This document shows, piece by piece, positions 12,447-24,723 of a stretch of DNA of 64,000 bases (positions are counted from its first letter, which is position 1; every line of letters begins with the position of its first letter). The DNA is taken from positions 554,001 through 618,000 of the forward strand of contig JACVVK020000392.1 in assembly GCA_018292915.2 (NCBI GenBank). The letters run 5' to 3'. A program made the translations under genes and the position numbers. The notes beneath the pieces were generated by a model. That model searched no databases. It was not told where the DNA came from and was given only the letters and a program-made list of their open reading frames with translations. This DNA is from Batillaria attramentaria (taxonomy: Eukaryota > Mollusca > Gastropoda > Batillariidae).

Positions 12447-12570
12447 ACAGACAGGCTTTTCCACAGACAGGTTTTTCCGCAGACAGGCTTTTTCACAGAC
12501 AGGCTTTTCCACAGACAGGCTTTTCCACAAACAGGCTTTTCCACAGACAGGTTTTTCCACAGACAGGCTT
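12447..12570. repeat. 16-bp minisatellite, about 7.75 units
   Basis: Head-to-tail units ACAGACAGGCTTTTCC with one or two changes each. Because 16 is not a multiple of three it gives a shifting open frame, but no coding role is supported. Confidence 0.85.
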
Positions 12571-12582
12571 GAATTTAGCTGG

Positions 12583-12860
12583 GCCTGCATGTAAAAGTCG
12601 GGGTTAGGAAGTTTAGCCCCGGGTTACAGGCCAACCTCGAACTAAGCTAGCTCTAGGGTTAAATTTTCTGGGGTTTTTTGTTTTAAATCAGGAAGCGGGT
12701 CCATTCCAGCAAGGTGCCTATGCCATTGTAGAAGGATTTTGTCTGTCTTTCTTCGCTTCCTTTTTTATTTAATTTTATTTTGAGGTTTCTTTTGTCCTAG
12801 TCTGGGTTAGGCCCATAGCCGTGGGTTAATTTAGCCTCAAGTTCTACATACGGGCCCTGA
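12583..12860. mobile_element. GGGCCC-ended MITE family, copy 1
   Basis: Terminal inverted repeats of about 26 bp, of the form GGGCCCGTATGTAAAAGTCG and its complement. The interior is shared with copies at 44687-44949, 47939-48246 and 56089-56276. No transposase. Confidence 0.7.
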
Positions 12861-13993
12861 TTGACTATTTCAAGAGCACAACTGTTCCAAAACAGAATTC
12901 TCCCTAGATAAAGCCTAGTTAGTAGTAATGTACATCTGTACTGATGTGGACCTCCAACAAATCAACACCACAGACAATGTTTATTGTCATACAATTCTAC
13001 AATATAAGAGTTACCCGGTCATAGAAATCCGACCCCAATCTGCCATGTGGCAAGACATCCTCATTCACACTGGTTTCCATGGTTTCATAAGCCATGATGT
13101 CGTCGTAGCATAGGCTACAAAGCCATCCTGGAAATATCGTACAGGAGAGCTGGAAGGATTTTCGTTAAATACTCTGTTCAGCACAATCATTTTCGTGTTT
13201 TCTGTTCAAATGAGACCACAACTGTGATTGTTGAGCCCCAGATGAGGTACCTCATGGGCTGGACTATGAGGAGTATCCCATTCTTTCCACACAATGCATT
13301 AACCCAAGCAACAGCGAAATGCAGTCGTACATACACATCCACTTTCACTCATTTCACACCTTTTGCACCCACTCTGTCTGAAACTTGACAATGAGTACAT
13401 TTTATGTCTGGTCTGCGACTATTCATTCACAGACTACCAGCTGTTTCCAGCGGGTGCCTACTGATCATTTTAAGCACACCCCTAGACACCTAGCATTTTA
13501 ATCTGTCACCTGATCAGCGGGATGCCAACACATGCTGTGCCTGTCACAACCCACTCTGCAATGCCTACCTGGTGTCCTTTGTCTGCCGACTCCACCTGTG
13601 GCACTATACTGTAGCAACGTAGCGATGTTGACAAAAACACTGTTGCGGGAACCTAATGTGCAGGAGGAATCCGATGAAAAAGCAAGATGTGGTTTCTTAT
13701 ACCTGGTATGTTGTAAAGTGCCTTTGCATTCCTTTTTGATGGAGTAAATCACTTGCTATGTGTTAATTTTATTCACTTGTTTGTATTCTCATGGGTGTCA
13801 GTGGGTGTGTGTGTAAAAAAAGATTTTTGCACCTGAGGCTGTGGCATTTGCTGGCTCTACAAAACTTATTCAAAGATGTTACGAAGAACTATATTTCCAA
13901 TTTTTCACTGACCTGAATGTGGACATCTTTCATGGTGTCTCTTTCATTGTGAAATTTGCATTTTATATTTTAATAAATTGACTTTTTTATGAA

Positions 13994-14155
13994 TCACTGT
14001 GAAGGACACAGTAAAATTCTAAAACCACGCAAATATGCTCAAGCCTGCACAAGCTGAAGGGATGATAGCGGATCACAGTGAAGGACAGTACAGTAAAATT
14101 CTAGAACCACTTGACTACGCCCAAGCCTGCACAAGGTGAAGGGGTGAGGATGGTA
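13994..14155. repeat. Imperfect tandem duplication, about 80-bp units
   Basis: CACTGTGAAGGACACAGTAA near 13996 and CACAGTGAAGGACAGTACAG near 14077 start two diverged units. Each continues through AAAATTCTA-AACCAC and CAAGCCTGCACAAG. Confidence 0.7.
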
Positions 14156-14165
14156 GGTGCTGTGT

Positions 14166-14257
14166 TTAACTCTTTGACGACGGAGCGCAATTTCTGACAC
14201 ACGATTTCCTATAGCAAATCGTGTGTCAGAAATTGCGCTCCGTCGTCAAAGAGTTAA
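14166..14257. mobile_element. Perfect 92-bp palindrome ending in TTAA
   Basis: Arms of 42 bases (14166-14207 and 14216-14257) are exact reverse complements around an 8-base loop. Both outer ends are TTAA, followed by CTCTTTGACGACGG. TTAA ends and a CYCTTTG-like start suggest a miniature piggyBac-type element. No mismatch in 42 pairs points to recent origin or gene conversion. Confidence 0.75.
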
Positions 14258-14779
14258 GAACTGGAGACAGAACCAGTGCTAGCCGACATCGCTGTTCATT
14301 ACAAAGTCTTGCGAAGAACACGCCTATGAAACTGCACGTGCATGACAATGCTAAAGATACAAACAAATGCATTGCACTCTAACTTTTTGTTTTGTTGTTG
14401 TTTTGTTTTTTGTTGGGATTTTTTTGTTCAAAGGTTTAGCAGATCAGCAGGAATATGTCTGGGTTCGACTGGACTGTCCGGAGGGTAGGCACAACAAGCC
14501 AGAGAGGCCATATTACCCTCGGTAACAGCTCCTCTTTGACCGTGCTTTGTTCACGCACTGCCGTAACCAATGACGCGGTCACGAAGTGCCGACGTAAAAC
14601 GCACGAGCATTCAGCTGTTACTGAGTCCTTCAGACCTAAACAAAAGTCTTCGATAGCAAAGTGCTAGGAATGACATATGCATGAAAACATAACTACGACG
14701 TTGAATGATTTATTATCATGATTTGATCAGCTGTTACTAAGGTCAACTGTCGGGTCAAGCGAATGCTGCCTCTCATCCG

Positions 14780-14997
14780 GGCGTTTTCGGCGGAAATAAC
14801 CTTCCGGCGCCTGCGTAGTCTGTGTCGAGCAACCATTGAGTAAATAATGGCTGCCAAAAGAAAGAGCTAAACCAAAATTTTATCGTTGGCATCGGTCAGT
14901 CCAGGTGGTGATTGCGATTGGCTGAGTGCCCAATTTGAACAATATTATCACCCTTCTCACTGATGAGAGGTATTTTGTGAACCAAAGAGAACCAGAG
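14780..14997 (+). other. Probable 5' non-coding exon of the casein kinase gene, with a uORF
   Basis: A good donor (accagag|gtatgt, GT at 14998) and an acceptor (tttttacag, ending 15129) define a 132-bp intron just before the kinase start codon. This implies an upstream leader exon ending at 14997. Its 5' limit is not visible and 14780 is a guess. The leader holds a short upstream ORF (14847-14870). Confidence 0.5.
14847..14870 (+). promoter_or_regulatory. Seven-codon upstream ORF in the kinase leader
   Basis: ATG with A at -3 and G at +4 opens a frame reading MAAKRKS followed by TAA, about 130 spliced bases before the kinase start. The context is as good as that of a main start. It matters only if transcription begins upstream of 14847, which was not shown. 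Confidence 0.4.
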
Positions 14998-15131
14998 GTA
15001 TGTCTTTTTCGATGAATTTTCACCCCACCCATCAGTCCAGATTTTTGTTTATGTTCGGTTGTACTGACTGCTTCGTCGACAGGTTCGTTCATTGTGCAGA
15101 ATTTGGGCACTTTTTCTTTGTTTTTACAGCA

Positions 15132-18100
15132 ATGGAGCTTCGGGTTGGAAACAAGTACCGTCTTGGAAGGAAGATTGGTAGTGGATCCTTCGGAGACATC
15201 TACCTTGGTAAGGAAGCAGGGACAAGATTTTTTCGTTTTTTTGACATTGTGTTCGATGACGGTAGGGGGATCAGCTGGTGGGTTACATTGTTTGCTGCGC
15301 TCGACTGATGAATCTGTATGGTTTAAAAAATATGATCTGCTGAATAGACAGGGTAATTCGGATCGTGATGCACATATCGAATCCAATGTCTTCGACCCCT
15401 TTTGTGAAGCGAATGGTCAATTAAAACTCACAGAATTTGAGGTGAATCATGTGAAACTTGAGTCAGCTGTAACCAATCCCACCAACACCGGTTGTTGGGA
15501 ATGAAGCGTTTCAGTGTGTTGCTGCTTTGTGCAGACAGTATGAATCGTGATCTGTTCTCCCTCTGCAACATTAATTTGTGACAGAACAGAACCGTGAAAT
15601 GGAGGTTTAGAAATAATTTCCATGATCGAGTGTCTTTCTTTTCCCGACATTTACTTACAAGTTACATTGACATCACAAATGTGTAATGTTTATCAGAAGT
15701 GGCAGGGTCAAATTTGTCACCGATTTCGCGTTCGCAGTCCAAAATTAAGGCAACTTCCTTGTGAACAGGCAGTCAGTCATATGTAGACATTAATGAATTA
15801 TTTATCGTTTTTATGCCGGATCACTGTCTCTATCTTAGCAACCAGCTGCTCTTTTGCCCCAAGGGTTTTACTTTGTAGCTGACCATAAGGCTAGTCCTGT
15901 GTAACTGTAACCGATCAGTTCAAACCTGTCCTGTGTCTGTGATGTTGCCCTGCAGTGTAATGGTATGAAATGTTACTCAAGTTACATTGTACAAACTAAC
16001 AAAGACAGTAAATTTTATGTCAGCTGTTTCCTTAATGGTCATCAATTTCAAGCACTGTAATGATGTATTATACAATGAGGGCTGCATATGATCAGTAGCT
16101 GGAACTGCTGATCTGGGGGAGAAAAAAAAAATGTCAGTGATGGGCTTGTTTGTCAAACTCAGAATAATGTCCTCTGTGTGATACTGATGAGGAAAATAAA
16201 AGAACACAAAGGAAGGAGACAGTTGTAGGACAGCCCCTTTTGCGAATACTCGGCTACATTGGAGGTTGAACATACATGGATGATGTGTCCCTCCCCCCCC
16301 TCCCCCTCTTCCCATTCTGGCATTCTGGGATCATTCTGTGGGTAGGCAAAAGTGTAATTAGAAGCTAGGAGACATCTCCTTCAAATAAGTGCAGAGGGCA
16401 CACCCAGGTGTTGTCACTGTACCATACATGTCTAAGCTGGTTAGTCTGAATTACTCAATTAGTAAAAAAATTCTATCTGGTGTTGAAACTTGCAACAGAG
16501 TTCCTATCTTTCTTCCATCTCTGTAGATCTGCTACTGCGTTGCTGTTCCTTCTGTCTCAGTCTGGTTTATCATGCATAATAAATTTATACATAAATTTGT
16601 AAAACTTCAGTTTGTGTCATCTCTGATCTCGACGAACTGTATGTAAGGTTGCACCGTAGACATGATTCTTGGTGGTGTTTTCAGGCACAGATATCTCCAA
16701 TGGGGAAGAGGTGGCCATCAAGTTGGAATGTGTGAAAACCAAACACCCCCAGCTCCACATAGAGAGCAAGATTTACAGAATGATGCAGGGAGGAGGTACG
16801 CCACTTCAGGCTGCTTGAGTAGACGACTGTGGCAAATGCTGCCTTTCAATAGTTTCATCAGTAGCTACATTGTTTGTGTTTGTTAAATTATTAGTAAGTG
16901 GTTTTATTGAGAAGCAAGTGCTAGAGTACCTGTAAAGTCTGCTTAGGTTCCACTTTCATTTTCAGTGAATTTTCCGAGCATAGGTAAATGTGCAAGTAAC
17001 CTCTTATTGCTCAGTGAGGGGTGAAGGCAGCGTGACACAAGTTGTCTAGAGTACAGACACTTAAATATATGATACATGTCTGACTAGATGTTTGATCATG
17101 TGCATGCAAAATTGCTTGAGGCTAATTGCTTTCTTCAAAAATCCGTTTGTGTTAGTTGGGATCCCAACCATCAAGTGGTGTGGGGCTGAGGGGGATTACA
17201 ATGTCATGGTTATGGAACTGCTTGGACCCAGCTTGGAAGATCTGTTCAACTTCTGTTCTCGAAAGTTCAGCCTCAAAACTGTGCTGCTGTTGGCAGATCA
17301 GCTGGTAAGTTTTGCGTATGGAACATTATTTCCATTTCCAAGCCGCTTACGCTATCGTTCGTACAGCTGTCAAGCATTCGTCGTCAGCAGTGCCTCTTCC
17401 AACCCTGCTTAACTTGGCTGCAGAATTCCTCGGGGCTGCGTGCTCACCCTTGGTCCGTTCACTCTTTAAACCATGCCATTTATTGACACTATCTCTCGGT
17501 GCTGCTACTTTCATCTCCACCGCACCTCTTCTGTCTCCGAATACCTTTCCTCTGAAGCCACGGCCAAACCTGTGGCTTCACTCCTACTGTAACTCTCTTC
17601 TGACTGGCCTCCCTGCTTCATCCATTCACCCTCAGCGCATTCACTAGGCTGCTCACCTTGTCCGTGGCTTGAAAGGGTCCGGCCACATCTCTCCTCAACT
17701 CCGCTTCCTACACTGGCTTCTGTTTCTCACACTAGTCACAGGATCTGCACCCCTTGCTACAAATGTATCCATAGTTCTGCCCCATCCTAACTTTCTGAAC
17801 TGATCCAACTCTATGCTCCTTCACAGTCGCACTCCCTCCTGTCTCCATTTGACACTCTTACTCTCAGAATTCATTGCACTTGACTTTCCACTGTTGGCAC
17901 TTAAACATTCTCCTATCCTAGTCTTCAGCCTGGAATTTTCTCCCTCGTTCTCTCTGCCAGTCACCCTCCCTTGAAACTTTCAAGAAAAGTCTTAAAACCT
18001 ATCTGTTTTTATCGCTGCACACCATTTTATATAACCGCTTGTATCATGTGTCTCTCAGTATACATGTGCGTGTTGCGCCCAGGCCCTGATCTTTTGATTC

Positions 18101-21100
18101 TGTATATTTTTATATTTTTCACGTGTTATTTTATTTATGTTTAACTTCAATCGCTCGCAGCAATTATTTGTTAATAGTTACTGTAGATGTACTGATACAT
18201 TATTATTACAGTTCACTGGTGGTGCTTGCACTTAGTGACTTACTGAAGATTGTTTTTTCCGTGTTTGTAAGATCTGTTACTGAAATTGTTTTTCACACCA
18301 GCAGCCAAATACGAGGACTCCAGTAATAGTAATACTAATGATGTCTGTGCTTTGTTCAGATCTGTGATTGTGATCATTAAAGCACAGGCTGGTACTGAAA
18401 CAAACAATTAAAAATGGTGGAATCAATTTTTCCCTGCACTGTATTGACAGCTTGTGGTAATGTGTTGCAGATCAGCAGAATTGAATACATTCACTCCAAA
18501 AACTTCATCCATCGGGACGTGAAGCCCGACAACTTCTTGATGGGTTTGGGAAAGAAAGGAAACCTGGTGTATCTCATAGACTTTGGGCTGGCAAAGAAGT
18601 ACAGAGATGCACGCACTCACCAGCACATACCGTACCGAGAAAACAAGAATCTCACAGGAACTGCTCGCTATGCCAGCATTAACACCCATCTTGGCATTGG
18701 TAAGGCTGAAGTGTCCGTCCTTTAGATCGAGACTTCTGGTTTCTGCAGTGGTCATGGATGTTATCTCTTCAAACTTTACTGTTAACATTTTTCAAGATTT
18801 GTAAACTTGAGACTGAGGCTGACTTCAGACAGGTGTTCCCATATTTGATCTTAAGAAATTATCCATGTCTTCTGTCACTGTCAGATGGGTGTCCAGTGTT
18901 GTTGTTTGTTTATGGTGTATTTGTAGTGACTTTTAAATTGACTTTCTTTTATGTTACGGGTTTACAAACCAGGTTTCTTTGTGCATTGTGTGATTGGGAA
19001 AGATAAGAAAGAAGCGGTTCACTTTCAGTTGCAAAGAAAGAATTTTTTGGGGGTAGAGTATTCTAAAATCAAATCGTGAAGTCTTACAAATTGCAGCCTG
19101 AGGTTAATGTTTTGTGCACTGACAACTGTGACAGCTGGTGCTGAGTCATTTTATTTCGTTCCTGGTAGAACAAAGTCGACGAGATGACATGGAGTCCCTA
19201 GGCTACGTGTTTATGTACTTCCTGCGTGGCAGTTTGCCATGGCAAGGGCTGAAGGCAGCCACCAAACGCCAAAAGTACGAGCGCATCAGTGAGAAGAAAA
19301 TGTCCACTCCGATTGAGGAACTCTGCAAAGGGTTTCCATGTGAGTTTTCCTTACTTTCATTGACCTAATGTTTGTGCTCTTTGCACACATACACACAGAG
19401 CAATTTTTTTCAGTCCATGGATGTTAGTGTGTATGATTTATCAATACATTGGGAGACTTCTGACCATCTTGAAATTTTGTGAAACTTGGAAGATACTGTT
19501 TGTGTTGCCAGGCAAGGGGCTATGCACAGATTACTTTGGCTAACAGGTCGCCAGATTTTTGTTGTTATTGGAGAGGATTTATCTTTGTCACCTGCTTGTT
19601 CTTCGCTGAAAACACCATACTGGGCAAAGTGATGGTAGTTATGTGGTTTTTAGTGACCTGTCATGATGGTTGTGAGACAGGAACGCTTTTGCTGTGCTAG
19701 TTTAGTCACAGTAGCTGAAATAATTCACTGATTCATGTTACGATTTTTCATCCACAGCCGAGTTTGCCACCTACCTCAACTTCTGTCGTTCCTTGCGGTT
19801 TGATGACAAGCCAGACTACTCGTATCTGAGGCAGCTGTTCAGGAACCTCTTCCATCGACAGGGCTTCACATATGACTATGTCTTTGACTGGAACATGCTG
19901 AAATTTGTAAGTTGTTATCTCTTGTCTGCATGAATCTCGTGTCTCCTCGGTGTGAGTCTGTGCATAGAGATACACACTTGTCCCTGGGTGTAACTTTTGC
20001 TCTTCCAGTTGTGTATATATATTCTGAGCAGAATTTTGAAGTTGGTTGTATTTCAGACCATGTCGAGATTTCGTAACACAAGCTACCAACTAAAGCAAAT
20101 GATACAGGGGCTCACATTACAGCAGTGAGTTTAGCGTTAGTTCAGATGGAGACCCAAGTTAGAATGTGATTCGAATCGGCATGTTTCTCTGTCATGCTAC
20201 TGCAGTGTGCAGTCTGTGAGTTTGTCTTCCCGTTACAAGCTCTGCAAAAGGCAGGGAGGCGAATCGAATGATTTTTGCATAGCAACCGTGTATTATATTG
20301 TCATTGAAAGTGTTTGGTCCCTGACGCCCTTTATTTTTGTTTATTTTTTTTTTTTCTTCTCTCTCTTTTTTTTTTTTTCCATGATACACAGCCTTTTGAA
20401 TAGAAAATCAAGGACAGTATATCTTCGTCTGTCATTATGTGAGTTGAAAATTCAGCCATCTGCGCTCATGAGTAATTTATGTTGAACAAGAGCTTTCTAT
20501 TTCAAAGTCAGTAGCATTCAGTTGTGAGTTCCTCATATGATGTTTATATAGCAGATGAAATAATGTGCATGCTAGCACTGTGTCATTGAGCATTAGATGG
20601 AAAGACTGGTGGCCTGGTTCTCCTGAACTTTTACTTTTCTTGGAGGGGTTTTTGTGTGTGTTTTTATGTTCCTTTTTTTAATTTTGGTCTGTGTTTAAAG
20701 ATCTTTTCTCCCATGGCAGGGTCCATGCAGGTCATGGAATCCTGGAAAAGTCGTGGAATTTGAAAATAGCTTTTCCAGACCTGGAAAGTTATAGAATTAT
20801 CTCAAGAGTCATGCAAAGTCATGGAATTCTGGAATTTCATAGAAGCCATTTTGAGCCAGACAATGAGACGGTTAGGTAGGTGATTACTCACTGGACAGAG
20901 CTTCAGATTGTCGGCGCGCCCGCGCCATTGACGCGTGAAATATCAAAATGACGCGCAAGAGTTAATGTGTATGCGCCAGTGTGGCGCGCGCACTTTTGGC
21001 CTTCTACACATCGGAGTAGTCCTAGTGAAACTAAAAACATCGCGTCTCTGCACTGCCTTGCCTGCCCAACATGTATCGTATCGCAGCACGTCATTGGATG

Positions 21101-21602
21101 ACAGATCTTCCCGAAAGCCAATCCGCGAATACCTTACTTATGTTACTTGGTGATGCCAACATCGCTGAATAAACGTGAATCTCATTGGTTTTCTCTATTA
21201 GGAACATCCAATGAAAACGCGTATATTAACAGAGCGTTGGCTTGGACGTCTGCAGATTCCGAGAACTAAATGCTTGTGTCTGTATCAACTGCTCCATCAA
21301 AAATGTCGAAAAAAACCATCGGCGAAGAAAATAAAATTGGTGGCAGGCCAATCTCTGCTCACATTTGCTCGGACTAAATCTGCAGCTGCAAGTAGGTCGT
21401 TTTCATATTCAACGCTGCACAGTGAATTGAACGCTGCAACGCGTTGGCGTGAGAGATCTATATATGATGCTTTTTCCCCTCAACGGCATGACTTCGTTTC
21501 CAAAGTGAAAATGATGGGTCATGATGAATTCTAACAGAAAGGTCGGGGAGGAAAAGTTGGAGGGAGGAAAGTAGGCCTAAACTGTGTGTGTGGGGAGGCT
21601 GC

Positions 21603-21643
<41 letters not shown>

Positions 21644-21816
21644 GGAGGCTGAGAGAGAGAGAAAGAAAGAAAGAGAGAGACAGGCCTCTGTACAGCTCCC
21701 AACAACCCAGCTAATTTTAAGGATAATATCATAACCTTTGTAAATGTCACACATTTTCATTTGAAAACATGCATGTCAGGAAAAACTCTCTCTCTCTCTC
21801 TCTCTGTGCTTCCTTA

Positions 21817-21852
<36 letters not shown>

Positions 21853-24688
21853 CCTTATTAAGTTTCTGTAGTTTAGCAACGACAAGGTTGTAAACTGGCC
21901 GATGGCCAAAATCTTATACCGTTGAAAAATAAAGGTTTGTCACTGTCATTCTCACACACACACACACACACACACAATGCCGGACCCAACTTCCAAAACA
22001 CGCCCTTTGAAAAAGAAGCTGTTCAGGTGTGGGCACAGAAAAGAAGGCGCTACCTCTTCAAGGACTAAATAAAGTTAGTACACCTCTGACTTTTCAGTTT
22101 CGTTTCCAGATTTTGTCAATGACCCATCATTTTGAAAATTGACCCCTCATTTTGCTCAGCCATGGGTCATTGGGCCCATGACATTTAAAAACAATCTGAA
22201 GCTCTGACTGGATGAATCACCAAAGATACCAACAAACAGCCCTCGCATAAGGCTAATGACTAACTTGAATGGAAAGAAAAAATAGAAAACAGACAGTAAA
22301 TCAGATGTAGCGCAAACTGACAAGTGTGTTAGTAACTAAGCTAAAAATGGCGCCAAAGAAAGATCTGAGAAAGTTATTCTCGGTTTGGTGTTGATATCAG
22401 GTGATATCAACACCTTTTCTGAACATTGGTCTTGCTGACTGCGATAAGCTCAGAATTTCTACCCTCGGGCCTCATGTGTCAGAACGAAAGCACTGGGGTG
22501 AGGAAGTTCTCATGGAAAACAGTAGAGTTGGCCGGGAAAAGTCATGGAAACATCATCCAATTTTGAGATAGTGAACCTGTATGGACCCTGCATGGTGAAG
22601 GGCATAACCTCATGTGTTGACGCAGAAAGAATGTTGTGGAGTGATAGGGAAGTGATTTTCAAAGTGAAGCTGGAAAATGAAAACAACAGTCTTATTGTCC
22701 TTGTATTCATTGGCAAGATGTGAAGCAGTGTACATGCACTGATGTCGCGAACATGGGGTCATGCCCATTGCAAACAGAATGCAGGAGAAAGTTTGGCAAC
22801 GGTTATTTTTTAGACAGTGTGCTGTATGGTTTGTACTGTATGGTTTGGGTGCTGTTCACAGTTTGGCTGTTGGAATCTATAGTTGAAGTAAATTGTTACT
22901 CTGCACTCTGACTACCCAGGCTGATGCGTGATCTCCTGTATCATTGCTTTAGGGGCTGATTGTGTGATTGTGATTTTTTTTTTTTTTCTGCTTCTTTGGG
23001 GTAGGTTTGAGAGGCCCACTTCCAGACTGTTAAAGACAGTGCATTTGTAGCTTACATTTCCAGCATTATGCCAATCCCCCCCACCCCCTCCCGCTTCGGA
23101 ATTCCAAGTCATTTATTTGCCCTTTGTGAACTTCGCAGAAATGATCATAGAACAGTGTCTGATATGCAGTGAATGAGTGATTACATTTTGAAAATTATTT
23201 ACATTTTCACATTGGGCAGAACATGAAATATTGTAGTTTGTGATTATTGTTGTGTACTCAGTGAATTTCACTGATGGCGTTGATTCTTACTCATTTGTTT
23301 TTAAATGGTCTATAAAGGAAAATGGGTTTCAGGGTGGGCGGGGGACAGAGGAATTGGAACGTGACCGCAAGTTGCACAGCTCCACAGCAAGGGGCCTACA
23401 GGGCACTGCAATGCCGGGCCGTGTCCGCCCAGACCAAATGGGACTTCAGGGGGTGCCGACGCCTGCAGATTTCAACAGTGAGTACATCATGGCTTCTAGA
23501 TGTTTTGCTGTAGATCCTCTCTCTCTCTCTCTCTTTTTCATTCTCTTGAGATGATTCCCACGCACTCACAATCACGAAAACCACCATCACAAAAAAAAGA
23601 AAAGAAAGAAAAATATAATTTCTTTAGTGGATTGACCTTGTAATGAAGGTTCTGTTTCTCCAACAGTTTCTTGTCAGAAACGCAACTTAGAAGCCATTAA
23701 ATCATGAGAACCCTTCACATCATGTCATTCCACCAGTTCCACCAGGGTCTTAGCAGAAAGCGCAATACCTTTTCCAAGTTTTTTTTCATAGGGTTTGCAC
23801 ACAGAATTTATCCTAAAACATTCCGGTACTGTTTGTCTCTCTACAAAATGCAGACTTCCTGTCTGAGAAACTCTAAGTAAGTACTGTTCAAAGCTAATCT
23901 AATACTTTGTTTCATTTTAAAATCACATCATACCCTTGACCCCCGCCATTTTTTTAATTTTTATTTTTTAAGTTTTTTTTTTGTTTGTTAAATGCAGATT
24001 TTGGTATCCAATTTTGTACTGTAAATTTGGCAAAAAGTGGTGAAAAAAAATGTTACGGTCTTCCTTTCCCGTTTTCCCCCAAATGGTGGACTAAGTGTAG
24101 GTGATGTTTCAAAATCCTAAGGGAAAACATTTTCATGGATGACTAGTCCTGCAGTTTTTGACCATCAGTGTAGGCACACTGAAATTAGTGAAAATAACTT
24201 CAGATTGTGTCAGATTCATCAGTGTAGGCAGTAAACACATTGGAAAAGGGGGGGGGGGGGGGGACACAGAACTAGGAGAGTTTTATTTCAGAACAGCTTT
24301 TTTAGGTTGGGGGGGGGGGGGAATCAGTAACATTGACAATGCAATGGGGTGGTCATGGGTCAGATAGGCACAGACATGGTCATGTCAGGTGCTTGTCAGT
24401 TGGAGTAAAGGTAAATTGTACCTTGTTCTTGCGAATCCATTGGACTTCACAGCCTGTGGATTAATACACAGTTTTCATCAAATCCAAGCAGATTCCCTTT
24501 ATATGTGCAGAAGGTTTTTTGCACAGGCCTCCTTTCTGTTTGAACCAGTTTTCATTTGAAAGGATTTTAAGAAGTATGCAGCGTGCTTTTACCATGCATG
24601 TATTCTGACACATTCCTTTTACCCAAACTTCAAAATTGGTTTTCATCAAATCTAGAGTGCTAGGTTTCCAGTTTCCAGATCTTTCACA

Positions 24689-24723
<35 letters not shown>

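Larger units (their letters stand above)
12202..14779. other. Spacer between POLR3D and the kinase, no gene recognised
   Basis: Contains the 16-bp minisatellite, a MITE, a dispersed repeat copy near 13500, an imperfect 80-bp tandem duplication (about 13994-14155) and a perfect 92-bp palindrome (14166-14257). Frames present are short and carry no motif I recognise. Confidence 0.7.

Noticed and set aside
12447..12570. CRISPR-like array
   Set aside because: Units are directly tandem 16-mers without spacers, in an animal genome; it is a minisatellite.
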